This document shows positions 8,340 to 16,887 of a stretch of DNA of 39,839 nt, in pieces. A program made the translations under genes and the position numbers. The notes under the pieces are model-generated. The model saw only the letters and a list, made by a program, of their open reading frames with translations, was not told the origin of the DNA and did no database searches. Position 1 is the stretch's first letter, and every line of letters starts with the position of its first letter. This DNA is from an uncultured Massilia sp. (lineage in GTDB: Bacteria; Pseudomonadota; Gammaproteobacteria; Burkholderiales; Burkholderiaceae), in contig CAMPHU010000014.1 in the NCBI GenBank assembly GCA_946886065.1, positions 1 through 39,839 on the forward strand, in the 5' to 3' direction.

Positions 8340-9314
8340 TTAATCCGCGTACGCGCCGGCCTTCTGGATGATCGGCGCCCAGCGGTCGATCTCCGATTTC
8401 AGGTGGCTGCGCAGGGCTTCCGGACGGGCGCGCTCGTCGGCCACCGGCTCGGTGCCGAGGTCGGCGAAGCGCTGCTTGACGACCGGATCCTTGAGCGCGG
8501 TGCGCAGGGCGTTCGACAGGGTGTCCACCACCGCCTTCGGCGTGCCTTTCGGCGCATACAGGCCGTGCCACACGGCGATCTCGAAGTTCGGCAGGCCGGC
8601 GCTCGACAGGGTCGGCACGCCCGGCAGGGCGGCCAGCGGAGCCTTGGTGGTCACGCCGTAGGCCTTGATCTTGCCGCTCTTGATCTGGCTGGTGGTGTTG
8701 GTGGTCTGGTCGCACATCAGGTCCACCTGGCCGCCGAGCAGGTCGTTCATGGCGGGGCCGGTGCCCTTGTAGGCCACGGTGGTCAGGTCGACGCCAATGG
8801 CGGTCTGGAGCAGCATGCCGCACAGGTGCGAGGCCGCGCCCAGGCCGGCATTGGCGTAGGTGACCTTGTCCTTGTTGGCCTTCAGGTAGGCCAGCACTTC
8901 CTTGAAGTCCTTGGCCGGGAAGTCCTTGCGCGCCACCAGGGTCATGGGCACGTCGGTGACCAGGCCGATCGGCTCGAAGTCGGTCACGGCGTTGTAGCTC
9001 AGCTTGCGGTACAGGGCCGGGGCGGTCGAGTGGCCGATGTGGTGCAGGAACAGGGTGTAGCCGTCCGGCGCGGCCTTGGCGGCGCGCGCGGCGCCGATGG
9101 TGCCGCCGGCGCCGCCGACGTTCTCGATGATGATCTGTTGCTTGAGGGTGTTGCCCATCGACTGGGCCACCAGGCGCGCGACCGTGTCGGTCGGGCCGCC
9201 GGCCGCGAACGGCACGATCATGGTGATGGTCTTGGTCGGGTAGTTCTGGGCCTGGGCCATGCCGGCGCTGAACAGGGCCATGCACGCGACGGTGCACATC
9301 GTCTTGAATTTCAT
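8340..9314 (-). CDS. tctC: Bug-family periplasmic solute-binding protein TctC
   Basis: This is the periplasmic receptor of the TTT transporter. The 324-residue product starts with a Sec signal peptide that probably ends at AQA near residue 22, followed by the typical mature start NYPTKTITMIVPFAAGGPTD, in which the AGG-x-D segment binds a substrate carboxylate. Later landmarks are GGAGGTIG near residue 70 and GTPKAVVDTL near residue 260. Length is normal. GAGGA lies 8 bases before the ATG. It is the first gene of the tctCBA group. Upstream, on the same strand, lies the molybdenum hydroxylase operon. A shared substrate is plausible but not shown. Confidence 0.95.
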   Translation of the reverse strand: MKFKTMCTVACMALFSAGMAQAQNYPTKTITMIVPFAAGGPTDTVARLVAQSMGNTLKQQIIIENVGGAGGTIGAARAAKAAPDGYTLFLHHIGHSTAPALYRKLSYNAVTDFEPIGLVTDVPMTLVARKDFPAKDFKEVLAYLKANKDKVTYANAGLGAASHLCGMLLQTAIGVDLTTVAYKGTGPAMNDLLGGQVDLMCDQTTNTTSQIKSGKIKAYGVTTKAPLAALPGVPTLSSAGLPNFEIAVWHGLYAPKGTPKAVVDTLSNALRTALKDPVVKQRFADLGTEPVADERARPEALRSHLKSEIDRWAPIIQKAGAYAD

Positions 9315-9370
9315 GGTGTCGTCCTCTGGTCTCGTATTGTTTATTTTGCAGCGCGTAGGTACGCAGGAAG

Positions 9371-9399
9371 GTTGTACCAGACTGTATATGCTTATGCAA
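9371..9399 (-). promoter_or_regulatory. Candidate tctC promoter with overlapping inverted repeat
   Basis: Read on the minus strand, TTGCAT and TACAAC are 17 bases apart, a moderate sigma-70 match (3/6 and 4/6), ending about 57 bases before tctC. An imperfect inverted repeat, TGTATA-TGCT-TATGCA at 9383-9398, covers the -35 side, where a repressor could bind. GntR-type regulators often use such short AT-rich repeats, but no regulator gene is adjacent, so that is speculation. Confidence 0.35.
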
Positions 9400-9485
9400 C
9401 TAGGGGAAAATACGGATGGCGCGAACGGCCGGCAGACGCATTGTCGGAGGGGAAGCCCGTGGACGCTCGGCCCACGGGCCTGGCA

Positions 9486-11792
9486 TCAAGGCTGCGCCGG
9501 GAGCGCCCGCTCACCCAGCAGCAGCTTGTCGGGCGTCATCGGGGTGGTGCGCAGGCGCTTGCCCGTCGCGTGGAAGATGGCGTTGGACACCGCCGCGGCC
9601 ACCCCGACGATGCCGATCTCGCCCACGCCCTTGGCGCCCAGCTGCTTGCTGACCACGCGGTCGTCCTCTTCGGCGAACAGGACCTCGATGTCGTGGATGT
9701 CGGCGTTCACCGCCACATGGTACTCGGCGTAGTTGTGGTTCATGAAGCGCCCGAAGCGGTGGTCGGTATGGGTTTCCTCGTGCAGCGCCTGGCTGATGCC
9801 CCACACCACGCCGCCCCGGACCTGGCTGGCCGCCGTCTTGGCGCTGATGATCCGTCCCGCCGCCACCGCGCTCACCACGCGGGTGACGCGCACCATGCCG
9901 AGCGCCTCGTTGACCCTTACCTCGCAGAACACCGCCGAGTGCACGGCGCGGGTGTACTTGCGCTGCTTGAGCATCTGCGGGGTCATCAGGAACCTCTCCT
10001 CGACCCTGTCGAGCTGCGAGGCCGCCAGCAGCGCGGTGAGCGCCAGGCGCTGCTCCGGCCGCTTGCGCAGGAACAGGGCGCCATCGGCGAATTCGACATC
10101 GCGCATGCGCGCCTTGGCGAAGGCCGAGTCCGGCATGCCCTGGGCCAGGCGCAGCAGGCGCTTCTTGAGCTTGTCGCAGGCGCCGACGACGCCCGAGCCG
10201 ATGGTGGTGACGTGGGAAGAACCGCCTTCGATCGGCGCCAGCGGCAGGGTCGAGTCGCCCAGCTGGAACGCGACCTGCTCGAGCGGCAGGCCCATGGCCT
10301 CGGCCGCGATCATCGACATCACCGTGTAGGTGCCGGTACCGATGTCCGAGGCGGCGCTCGACACCACCAGGCGGCCGTCGGCGCGCAGCTCGGCCGACAC
10401 CCGCGCGGCCATCACCAGCGCGTCCCAGACCCCGGTGGCCATGCCCCAGCCCACCAGTTCGTCGCCCTCGCGCATGGCGCGCGGCTCCAGGGGCCGGCCC
10501 TCCCAGCCGAAGCGCTCGGCGCCCAGGCGGTAGCATTCGCGCAGGGCCTTGGTGGAAAAAGGCTTGTCCTCGATCGGCGCCACCTCGGCGTAGTTCTTCA
10601 GGCGCAGGGCGAGCGGGTCCATCTTGAGCGCGTAGGCCAGTTCGTCCATCGCCACCTCGAGCGCGTGCACGCCGTGGGCGGCACCGGGCGCGCGCATGTC
10701 GATCGGCGAGTGGCGGTCGTGGGCCACCAGTTTGTAGCCCAGGTCGATGTTGTCGCAGGCGTAGAGCTGGCCCGACCAGTTGACCACCACTTCCACATAG
10801 TCTTCCAGGCGCGAGGTCTCCTGGATCGCCTCATGCAGGATGGCCTGCAGGCGGCCGTCCTGGCCGGCGGCCAGGCGCACCCGGTGCCAGGTCTCGGGAC
10901 GGTGGCCGAAGCTGAACATCTGCTGGCGGGTCAGCACCACCCGCACCGAACGCTTGAGCTTGAGCGCCGCCATCACGGCCAGCGGCAGCTGGTATTGCGG
11001 ACGCAGGCCGGAGCCGAAGGCGCCGCCCACATAGGGATTGCGCACCGTGACCTTGTCCTTCGACAGGCCGAACACGCGCGAAACATACCAGCGGCAGTTC
11101 TGCGAGCCCTGGGTCTTGTCGTAGATGGTCAGGTGGCCATCCTCGGCCCGGATCACGGTGGAAGCGTGCATTTCCATCGGATTGTGGTGCTCGACGCCGT
11201 TGTAGTACTGCGCATCGACCCTGACCGGGGCGGCCTCGAAGGCCCTGGCGGCGTCGCCCCTGGAGGAAGGCGGGGTGAAGCCGATCTTCATGGGCCGCGG
11301 CTCGTAGGCCTGGTCGAGCGAGGCCAGCAGGTCGGTCTGGTGCGCCTCGCTCTCGTAGGTGACGCGCACCAGCGCGGCCGCGTGGCGCGCCGCCTCGAAG
11401 CTGGCGGCCACCACCAGGGCCACCGGCTGGCCGCTGTAGAAGATCCGGTCGCTATACAGGGGGCGGAAGGGCGAACCGCCGGGCGCGGTCGAGTCCTTGT
11501 AGGCCAGGTCCACACCGCGCATCCTGGGCCGGTTCTGGTGGGTCAGGATGGCGATCACGCCATGCGCGGTGAGGGCGTCCACCAGGTCGATGCGCACGAT
11601 GCGCCCGCGGGCGATGGTGCTGTTCACGGCCACGCCGTAGCACAGGCCGGGCGCTTCGTGCTCGGCGGCATAGCGCGCCTCGCCGGTGACCTTGGCGCGG
11701 CCGTCCACGCGCGATACCGGCATGCCGGCGCGCACCCGTCCCGTGCCCTCCGGGGCAGTGGGGGTGCGCAGTTCTGGAATCAGGTCCGTCAT
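9486..11792 (-). CDS. paoC: Molybdopterin-binding subunit of PaoC/YagR-type aldehyde oxidoreductase
   Basis: This is the catalytic subunit of a xanthine oxidase family molybdenum hydroxylase, which oxidises aldehydes or hydroxylates heteroaromatics using water as oxygen source. The 768-residue product carries the family landmarks: an N-terminal aldehyde oxidase alpha/beta hammerhead ([18 protein letters not shown]), glycine-rich cofactor contacts (VGGAFGSG near residue 255, [12 protein letters not shown] in the middle) and, near the C-terminus, GVGEIG, whose glutamate (E725) is the catalytic base. Its start overlaps the FAD subunit stop by four bases. Length and order match the E. coli YagTSR/PaoABC set. 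No PaoD-like maturation factor follows it here. The physiological substrate is unknown. Confidence 0.93.
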   Translation of the reverse strand: MTDLIPELRTPTAPEGTGRVRAGMPVSRVDGRAKVTGEARYAAEHEAPGLCYGVAVNSTIARGRIVRIDLVDALTAHGVIAILTHQNRPRMRGVDLAYKDSTAPGGSPFRPLYSDRIFYSGQPVALVVAASFEAARHAAALVRVTYESEAHQTDLLASLDQAYEPRPMKIGFTPPSSRGDAARAFEAAPVRVDAQYYNGVEHHNPMEMHASTVIRAEDGHLTIYDKTQGSQNCRWYVSRVFGLSKDKVTVRNPYVGGAFGSGLRPQYQLPLAVMAALKLKRSVRVVLTRQQMFSFGHRPETWHRVRLAAGQDGRLQAILHEAIQETSRLEDYVEVVVNWSGQLYACDNIDLGYKLVAHDRHSPIDMRAPGAAHGVHALEVAMDELAYALKMDPLALRLKNYAEVAPIEDKPFSTKALRECYRLGAERFGWEGRPLEPRAMREGDELVGWGMATGVWDALVMAARVSAELRADGRLVVSSAASDIGTGTYTVMSMIAAEAMGLPLEQVAFQLGDSTLPLAPIEGGSSHVTTIGSGVVGACDKLKKRLLRLAQGMPDSAFAKARMRDVEFADGALFLRKRPEQRLALTALLAASQLDRVEERFLMTPQMLKQRKYTRAVHSAVFCEVRVNEALGMVRVTRVVSAVAAGRIISAKTAASQVRGGVVWGISQALHEETHTDHRFGRFMNHNYAEYHVAVNADIHDIEVLFAEEDDRVVSKQLGAKGVGEIGIVGVAAAVSNAIFHATGKRLRTTPMTPDKLLLGERALPAQP

Positions 11793-12799
11793 CGCTGGTC
11801 TCCGCTGTCCGCTTCCGTGCCGCGCGCCGCCCTGGCCAGGGCCTGGACGATGGCGTTGCGCGCCAGCGGGATCTTGAAGTCGTTCCCGCCGTGGCCGCGG
11901 GCGTCGCGCAGGATGAGGTCGGCGGCGGCGCCAAAGGCTTCCTCGTCCGCTTCCTTGCCCTCCAGCGCCTGCTCGGCTTCCTCGACGCGCCAGGGCTTAT
12001 GGGCCACGCCGCCCAGCGCGATGCGGGCGGCGCGGATGCGCCGGCCCGGGGCCAGGTCCAGGGCCGCCGCCACCGACACCAGCGCGAAGGCATAGGACAG
12101 CCGGTCGCGCACCTTGATATAGGCCGCGTGGTCCACGAAGCGTCCGGCGTCCGGCAGGGTCAGGTGGGTGATCAGCTCGCCGGCTTCGAGGGTGTTGTCG
12201 ATGTCGGGGCGCTCGCCCGGCAGGCGGTGGAACTCGGCGAAGGGGATGCTGCGGGTGCCGCGCTGCGAGCGTACGTGCACCGTTGCGTCCAGCGCGCGCA
12301 GGGCGACGCACATGTCGGAAGGATGGGTGGCGACACAGTGCTCGCTGGCGCCGAGGATCGCGTGCTGGCGGTTCAGGCCGTCCAGCGCCGGGCAGCCGCT
12401 GCCGGGCTCTCGCTTGTTGCAGGGCGTGCCGACGTCGTAGAAGTAGACGCAGCGGGTGCGCTGCATCAGGTTGCCGCCGTCGGTGGCCATGTTGCGCAGC
12501 TGGGGCGAGGCGCCGGCCAGGATCGCGGCGCTCAGCAGCGGATAGCGCGTGCGCACCAGCGGGTGGTAGGCGGTGTCGGCGTTGCGGGCGAGGGCGCCGA
12601 GGCGCAGGCCGCCTTCGGCCGAGGTCTCGATCTTGTCGAGGCCGAGGGCGTTGATGTCGACCAGCCGGGGCGGCGCCGTCACGCCTTCCTTCATCAGGTC
12701 GATCAGGTTGGTGCCGCCCGCGACGGGGCGGGCGCCGGCGGCCAGGGCGGCGAGCACGCCGTCCAGGTCGCGGGCCTGGGTGAAGGCGAAGGGATTCAT
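11789..12799 (-). CDS. paoB: FAD-binding subunit with extra iron-sulfur cysteines, PaoB/YagS type
   Basis: This is the electron-transferring flavoprotein subunit of the molybdenum hydroxylase. The 336-residue product has the FAD-binding motif of the family ([13 protein letters not shown], residues 25-37), a second nucleotide-binding segment ([18 protein letters not shown]) and a C-terminal CO dehydrogenase flavoprotein domain. Between them lies a cysteine-bearing insertion with C117, C127, C136, C155 and C164. Such an insertion binds a 4Fe-4S cluster in E. coli PaoB, which separates this type from ordinary xanthine dehydrogenases. The ATG at 12799 was chosen because it overlaps the stop of the 2Fe-2S gene by four bases and starts exactly at the domain. 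An open frame continues upstream but is only the shadow of the neighbouring gene. Confidence 0.93.
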   Translation of the reverse strand: MNPFAFTQARDLDGVLAALAAGARPVAGGTNLIDLMKEGVTAPPRLVDINALGLDKIETSAEGGLRLGALARNADTAYHPLVRTRYPLLSAAILAGASPQLRNMATDGGNLMQRTRCVYFYDVGTPCNKREPGSGCPALDGLNRQHAILGASEHCVATHPSDMCVALRALDATVHVRSQRGTRSIPFAEFHRLPGERPDIDNTLEAGELITHLTLPDAGRFVDHAAYIKVRDRLSYAFALVSVAAALDLAPGRRIRAARIALGGVAHKPWRVEEAEQALEGKEADEEAFGAAADLILRDARGHGGNDFKIPLARNAIVQALARAARGTEADSGDQR

Positions 12800-13308
12800 G
12801 CCGCCACCTTGGCGGTCGCGGGGGGCGCGCCATTCCCAACGCCGAGCACCTCGCAGACCGCGTCGGCGATTTGCGGATAGGCGCCGCAGCGGCACAGGTT
12901 GCCGCTCATGAGTTCGCGCACGTCGTCGCGGGTGCTTGCTTCGCCTTCCGCGATCAGCCCGGCGGCCGAGCATAGCTGGCCCGGCGTGCAGTAGCCGCAC
13001 TGGAAGGCGTCGTGGTCGATGAAGGCCTGCTGCAAGGGATGCAGCTTGTCGCCGTCGGCCAGGCCTTCGACGGTAGTGAGGTCGTGGCCGTCGTGCATCA
13101 CGGCGAGGGTCAGGCAGGCATTGATGCGCCTGCCGTCGACGAGGACCGTGCAGGCGCCGCACTGGCCGTGGTCGCAGCCCTTCTTGGTGCCGGCGAGGCC
13201 GGCCCGCTCGCGCAGCAGGTCGAGCAGGGTCACCCAGGCCTGGACCTCGAAGCTGCGTTCCTGGCCGTTGATGCGCAGCCGGACCGGGTAATGCTGGTGA
13301 AGTTCCAT
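12796..13308 (-). CDS. paoA: 2Fe-2S subunit of the PaoABC-type oxidoreductase
   Basis: This is the iron-sulfur subunit passing electrons between molybdenum cofactor and FAD. The product, 170 residues from this start, has a plant-type ferredoxin domain with the cluster ligands CDHGQCGAC plus a downstream cysteine (INAC), then the four-helix domain with CGYC and CRC ligands for the second cluster. Two starts are possible: ATG at 13314 and ATG at 13308. The second is preferred because AGGGG ends 6 bases before it. Unlike E. coli PaoA there is no Tat leader, so the enzyme is expected to be cytoplasmic. It is the first gene of the operon, and a hairpin covers its ribosome-binding site. Confidence 0.93.
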   Translation of the reverse strand: MELHQHYPVRLRINGQERSFEVQAWVTLLDLLRERAGLAGTKKGCDHGQCGACTVLVDGRRINACLTLAVMHDGHDLTTVEGLADGDKLHPLQQAFIDHDAFQCGYCTPGQLCSAAGLIAEGEASTRDDVRELMSGNLCRCGAYPQIADAVCEVLGVGNGAPPATAKVAA

Positions 13309-13314
13309 GGTCAT

Positions 13315-13333
13315 CCCCTCGTTGAACGAGGGG
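13315..13333 (-). promoter_or_regulatory. Hairpin masking the Shine-Dalgarno of the 2Fe-2S gene
   Basis: The perfect inverted repeat CCCCTCGT-TGA-ACGAGGGG (8-bp arms, extendable to 9) lies directly before the first gene of the oxidoreductase operon. In the minus-strand transcript the 3' arm ends in GAGGGG, which is the ribosome-binding site for the ATG at 13308, so folding would bury it. It could equally act at the DNA level as an operator palindrome. Its presence and position are seen; function is inferred. Confidence 0.5.
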
Positions 13334-13424
13334 AAACCTTACCCTGCCGGATGCCGCTGCTCGGTTAAGCCACGCACGGAATGCCGGGTCGCTTGCGCTT
13401 ATCTGCCGAAGGGGAGAGCGCCAA

Positions 13425-13448
13425 TAAAAAAGGCCCCGAAGGGCCTTT
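13425..13448 (-). terminator. Rho-independent terminator of the PEP-CTERM gene
   Basis: Read on the minus strand, an 8-bp stem AAAGGCCC/GGGCCTTT closes on a TTCG tetraloop and runs into a stretch of T residues (TTTTTTATT). It begins about 25 bases after the PEP-CTERM stop codon. This is a textbook intrinsic terminator, isolating that gene from the oxidoreductase operon downstream on the same strand. Confidence 0.88.
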
Positions 13449-13473
13449 GCGAATCGAGCGGATGAACCGCCGG

Positions 13474-14337
13474 TTATGCCTGATTTTGACGGCGGCGCAG
13501 GGCGACGCCCATGCCGACCATGGCGAGGCCCATCAGCGACAGGGCGCCCGGTTCCGGCAGCGCGTAGGCTTGGCCCGGATCGGCCACCGATGCGCCGAGG
13601 ATGTTGGCGTTGGTCTTGGAGTTCCACAGCGTGTTCTGGTTGTAGCTGTTCTTGAAACGCAGGTCGCGGGTGCCCAGGCGGTTCTTGAAGTAGTCCGAAT
13701 CCAGCTGCTCGGTCCACAGGCCGTCCTTGCTCACGTCGACCGAGGCGTAGGAGTCTGCGAAGCCCGAGAAGCCATTGCTGCTCGGAACGCTGGTGCCGAC
13801 GATGGTGTTGTTCGGGTTGGCGACGTCCATGCCGGTGTCGAACATCAGGCGGCCCAGGAAGGTGCCCTGGGTGTAGCCATTGGCGCAGTCGTAACCGCAG
13901 CGCACGCCGTCGACCGAGCCGCCCAGCGAGGTCTTGGTCATGGAGTTCAGGTCACGCCAGTACAGGTCCATGTAGCCCTTGGTTGCCGGGAACGGATTGG
14001 CCGGCGAGAATTCGCCCTGCTCGATGCCGAAGAACATGCCGGTGATCTGTGCGCCTTTATCGGCGCCGTTCTTCATGCCGTTCACGAAGAAAATGTCGCC
14101 CGTGGTGTCGATCGAATCGTGCGGGGTGCTGACCGAACCGAGTTCCAGGGTCGACACGACGAACACGCCCCAGTTGATCTCCTTGGAGCCCTCGAAGGTG
14201 GTGGCGCCGTTGATCGCAATCTGTTCCGCACCCGAGAACTTCAGGTAGATCGGGCCTGGCGGCAGGAAGGTTGCTGGTGCTGCCGAAGCGCCGAAGCTCA
14301 GGGCCGCGCCCACTGCGGCGGCGAGAATCTTTTTCAT
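13474..14337 (-). CDS. PEP-CTERM sorted exported protein
   Basis: This is a secreted protein with the exosortase sorting tail. The 287-residue product starts with a signal peptide ([20 protein letters not shown]) and ends with the tripartite PEP-CTERM signal: the PEP motif in [10 protein letters not shown], a hydrophobic helix ([11 protein letters not shown]) and a basic end (RRRQNQA). The tail directs proteins to exosortase and archaeosortase processing and export linked to exopolysaccharide. The middle is rich in aromatic and small polar residues and matches no enzyme family I recognise; it contains one close cysteine pair (RCGYDC). AGGAG lies 7 bases before the ATG. A strong sigma-54 promoter lies about 42 bases upstream, and a terminator follows, so it is a single-gene transcript. 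Confidence 0.92.
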   Translation of the reverse strand: MKKILAAAVGAALSFGASAAPATFLPPGPIYLKFSGAEQIAINGATTFEGSKEINWGVFVVSTLELGSVSTPHDSIDTTGDIFFVNGMKNGADKGAQITGMFFGIEQGEFSPANPFPATKGYMDLYWRDLNSMTKTSLGGSVDGVRCGYDCANGYTQGTFLGRLMFDTGMDVANPNNTIVGTSVPSSNGFSGFADSYASVDVSKDGLWTEQLDSDYFKNRLGTRDLRFKNSYNQNTLWNSKTNANILGASVADPGQAYALPEPGALSLMGLAMVGMGVALRRRQNQA

Positions 14338-14378
14338 GCTTACTCCTGGGTTGATAAAGTTGAGTTCAAGCAGGTATA

Positions 14379-14394
14379 AGCAAGCGCCGTGCCA
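14379..14394 (-). promoter_or_regulatory. Sigma-54 (RpoN) promoter of the PEP-CTERM gene
   Basis: On the minus strand the sequence TGGCAC-GGCGC-TTGCT matches the -24/-12 consensus (TGGCACG, N4, TTGCW) at every conserved position. The predicted start of transcription is near 14368, giving a leader of about 30 bases with AGGAG before the ATG at 14337. In PEP-CTERM organisms the PrsK/PrsR two-component system is described as acting with RpoN on such genes, so the match makes biological sense. Confidence 0.8.
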
Positions 14395-14646
14395 GCTTGC
14401 GGCGCGGAATCGCTAAACTATTGACGCGAATCATGTTTTTCTCAAATGCATGAAAAGATGTCGACTTGGCAAATCCATGCATAGTTAACCAGTGTAAAAA
14501 TTTCCGACACGAAATCATGCGCACAGGGTTTCGGGGTTGCGGTCCAGCCAGCGGGGCACCGGCCACCGCGGACAGCGTGGCCGCGCGCGGGACTGGTCGC
14601 TGCAACATGCCTACCGTTACGGCATTGCGGCAGTCGCGAACCACGC
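14395..14646. other. Non-coding region upstream of the sigma-54 promoter
   Basis: Together with the promoter, this leaves about 309 bases without a gene between the PEP-CTERM gene and the DUF2145 gene. The half nearest the promoter (about 14410-14520) is AT-rich for this genome and is where enhancer sites for a sigma-54 activator would be expected. I see no clear palindrome that I could assign to an activator. The other half is ordinary GC-rich sequence with no recognisable element. Confidence 0.5.
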
Positions 14647-15441
14647 TCATTCGACGACCAGCACCTCGGCGTCGCGGTCGCCCGCCTGGACGAAGCGGAG
14701 GATCGATTCCACCGTGACCGTATCGATGCGGCCGGCCATGCGCCGGTCGAATGGGTGGTCGTCGAAGGCCACGTTGGCCCGGAACATGCGGGCTCCCAGG
14801 CGCGTGGCGGCGGGAATCTTGATGGTGATCGGCGCGTAGCCGGCCTGGCGCAGCCATTGCTGCGCCTGCGCCCGCGTCGCCACCTGCTGGGGCGCGGCGG
14901 CGGCGGCCCAGGTCTCGAGTACCCACTGGTTCGAGTTCTGGTAGCGGGTCGAGAACGGGAAGGACAGCATGTTGTAGCGCGGCTCGTGCAGGGAATGCGC
15001 CAGGGCCGTGCGCTCGCCCAGCAGGCGGACCAGGGCGGCCTGGCTGGCCGGGCCGGGTACCAGGATGTGGCCTTCGAAGCGGAACAGGTCGGACAGGAAG
15101 AAATTCCCCATGCCCTCGACATACAGGACGGAACTGGCGGCGCCGCAGTCGTTCAGCACGTGGACGACGCTCCAGCGGCCTGCCGGGTGGTCGCGCACCG
15201 CGATGCCCATATGCGAATAGCGCAGGCCGTACTTGCCCAGGTCCTGGCCGGCGCGCGAGACCAGCGCCACGCTGCCGCCGCTGCGCTCCAGCGCCGCCAC
15301 CGTGCGGCCGGCCAGTTCGAGCGAGCGGACCGCGTCCCGGCCCGACAAGGCGATTTCTTCGCAGCCCTGGCCGGCGCGGGCCGGGAGGGCGCAAGCGAAG
15401 GCCAGTGCCAGCAGCAGCGGGAGCGCGGCCCGGAGCCGCAT
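14647..15441 (-). CDS. DUF2145 family exported protein
   Basis: This is an exported protein of unknown function resembling the DUF2145 family. The 264-residue product from the chosen start has a signal peptide ending near ALPARA, followed by GQGCEEIALSGRD. Conserved-looking segments are YSHMGIAVRDHP, VHVLNDCG, FFLSDLFRFEGHI and PRYNMLSFPFSTRYQNSNQWVLE. The last resembles papain-like NlpC/YiiX lipid-peptidase folds with a His/Asn-rich active site, but I cannot assign a catalytic triad. ATG 15441 was chosen over one 45 bases upstream because it begins the signal peptide and is one base from the stop of the preceding gene. The tight spacing implies co-translation with that small exported partner. 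Confidence 0.85.
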   Translation of the reverse strand: MRLRAALPLLLALAFACALPARAGQGCEEIALSGRDAVRSLELAGRTVAALERSGGSVALVSRAGQDLGKYGLRYSHMGIAVRDHPAGRWSVVHVLNDCGAASSVLYVEGMGNFFLSDLFRFEGHILVPGPASQAALVRLLGERTALAHSLHEPRYNMLSFPFSTRYQNSNQWVLETWAAAAAPQQVATRAQAQQWLRQAGYAPITIKIPAATRLGARMFRANVAFDDHPFDRRMAGRIDTVTVESILRFVQAGDRDAEVLVVE

Positions 15442-15442
15442 C

Positions 15443-15841
15443 TCAATACGCCCGCGCATGGTGCAGCAGTGCCTTGCCGGCTTCATTGGGAATGAACGCG
15501 ATGGCCTTGCCGGACAGGACCAGCACCTGGCCCGCCGAGGAGGCGAGCACTTCGAGTACGGTGCCGGTCGCCAGCGACAGGCCGCCGGCGGCCCTGGCCG
15601 ACAGGCGCACGGTGGCCACGCTGGCGTCCGCCGCGCTGCGCAGGACCACCTCGAGCGTGTCGCCGGACGCGCGCACGCTCTCGACCACGACGCTGCCTCC
15701 CGCGGCCGCCAGCAGGACCGAACCGCCGATGACCGTCGCCGACAGGTCGCTCAGCGCGGCGGAGGGCTGCGAAGGACCAGGGGCCGCCTGCAGGGCGGCG
15801 CAGGGAAGGCAGAGCAGGGCGGCGAACATCAGGTATTTCAT
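15443..15841 (-). CDS. Small exported protein of unknown function, partner of DUF2145
   Basis: This is a 132-residue protein with a clear signal peptide (MKYLMFAALLCLPCAALQA) and a mature part of valine-, serine- and alanine-rich beta-strand-like segments, with no cysteine, charge cluster or motif I recognise. The C-terminal part (SGKAIAFIPNEAGKALLHH) is the most distinctive. Its stop codon is separated by one base from the start of the DUF2145 gene, so the pair is likely expressed and perhaps used together in the periplasm. Function is unknown. The start is supported by the signal peptide. Confidence 0.8.
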   Translation of the reverse strand: MKYLMFAALLCLPCAALQAAPGPSQPSAALSDLSATVIGGSVLLAAAGGSVVVESVRASGDTLEVVLRSAADASVATVRLSARAAGGLSLATGTVLEVLASSAGQVLVLSGKAIAFIPNEAGKALLHHARAY

Positions 15842-15932
15842 GCGTGTCTCCTTGTCGAGATGGACGCATGATGGCCCGGAGCCGCCGTGCAGGCAAGAGG
15901 CTGCCGGCGCGGTGGCGCGCCGCGCTACGGAG

Positions 15933-15951
15933 GGTATCGGCACGCGATACC
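15933..15951. other. Inverted repeat downstream of purU
   Basis: GGTATCG and CGATACC form a perfect 7-bp inverted repeat around GCACG, starting 9 bases after the purU stop codon. It could end the purU transcript, but no U-tract follows on the minus strand, so a regulatory site for the exported-protein pair is equally possible. Confidence 0.35.
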
Positions 15952-15960
15952 GGCCAGGGA

Positions 15961-16887
15961 TCAGTTGCCGCGGAAGACGACGGTCTTGTTGCCGTCGACG
16001 AAGACGCGCCGCTCGATGTGGTATTTGACGGCAGCCGCCAGCGCCATGCACTCGTTGTCGCGGCCGACGCGCGCCAGGTGGGCCGGCGTGTAGGTGTGGT
16101 CGACCCGGGTCAGGACCTGCTCGATGATCGGGCCTTCGTCCAGGTCCGGCGTGGCGTAGTGGGCTGTGGCGCCGATCAGCTTGACGCCCCGGTCGAAGGC
16201 CTGGTGATAGGGCTTGGCGCCCTTGAAGCCGGGCAGGAATGAATGGTGGATGTTGATGCAGCGCCCGGCCAGGCGGCGCGCCAGCTCGTCGGACAGGATC
16301 TGCATGTAGCGCGCCAGGATCACCAGCTCGGCGCCGGTTTCCTCGACGATTTCCAGCAGGCGCGCCTCCTGCTGCGCCTTGTTCTCCTTCGTCACCGGCA
16401 GGAACACGTAGCGGATGCCTTCGCGCTCCACCATCGGGCGCAGGTCCAGGTGGTTCGATACCACTGCCGTGATCTGCATGTTCAGTTCGCCGTTGCGGCG
16501 GCGGTAAAGCAGGTCGTCGATGCAGTGGTCGTACTTGGACACCAGGATGACGGTCTTCACCGCGTCGGCCGGGTCGTGGATCTTCCATTGCATCTGCAGG
16601 CGCGCGGCCACCGCGCCGGCGAAGCCGCTGCGGATCTCGTCCACCGGCGGCGAGCCGTCCTGCAGGCGGAACACCAGGCGCATGAAGAAGCGTTCGGTCG
16701 AATCGTCGTCGAACTGCTCGAGGGCGCAGATATAGCAGTCGCGCTCGGCCAGGAAGGTCGCCACCGCGGCCACGATGCCGGTGCCGGCCCGGCAGGTGGC
16801 GGTGAGTATGTATTCGGTGCGGGCGTTTTGGCCCAAGGCCGCGGTCGCGGTGTCGGTCCCGGTGCGGGCCCGGTCTGTGCTGCTCAT
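15961..16887 (-). CDS. purU: Formyltetrahydrofolate deformylase PurU
   Basis: PurU hydrolyses 10-formyltetrahydrofolate to formate and tetrahydrofolate, feeding formate to purine synthesis and balancing the one-carbon pool. The product, 308 residues from this start, has an N-terminal ACT domain (from EYILTATCRAGTGIVAAV) and a formyltransferase-fold domain. The catalytic Asn-His-Asp set is visible as N and H in INIHHSFLPGF and D in PDLDEGPII. Two starts, 16896 and 16887, are close; 16887 is better placed behind an AGG. Both give about 20 more N-terminal residues than typical PurU, a threonine/alanine-rich extension that may be unstructured. It is a single gene, divergent from the acetyltransferase gene. 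Confidence 0.95.
   Translation of the reverse strand: MSSTDRARTGTDTATAALGQNARTEYILTATCRAGTGIVAAVATFLAERDCYICALEQFDDDSTERFFMRLVFRLQDGSPPVDEIRSGFAGAVAARLQMQWKIHDPADAVKTVILVSKYDHCIDDLLYRRRNGELNMQITAVVSNHLDLRPMVEREGIRYVFLPVTKENKAQQEARLLEIVEETGAELVILARYMQILSDELARRLAGRCINIHHSFLPGFKGAKPYHQAFDRGVKLIGATAHYATPDLDEGPIIEQVLTRVDHTYTPAHLARVGRDNECMALAAAVKYHIERRVFVDGNKTVVFRGN

Noticed and set aside
8322..12095. A very long open frame on the plus strand, opposite tctC and the molybdenum hydroxylase genes
   Set aside because: Its translation is a low-complexity run of His, Gln, Gly, Arg and Ala, the product of reading high-GC codons on the wrong strand. The minus-strand genes there have full family motifs.
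12800..13717. Upstream extension of the FAD subunit frame
   Set aside because: The frame is open only because it shadows the 2Fe-2S gene; the ATG at 12799 matches the domain start and the ATGA overlap.
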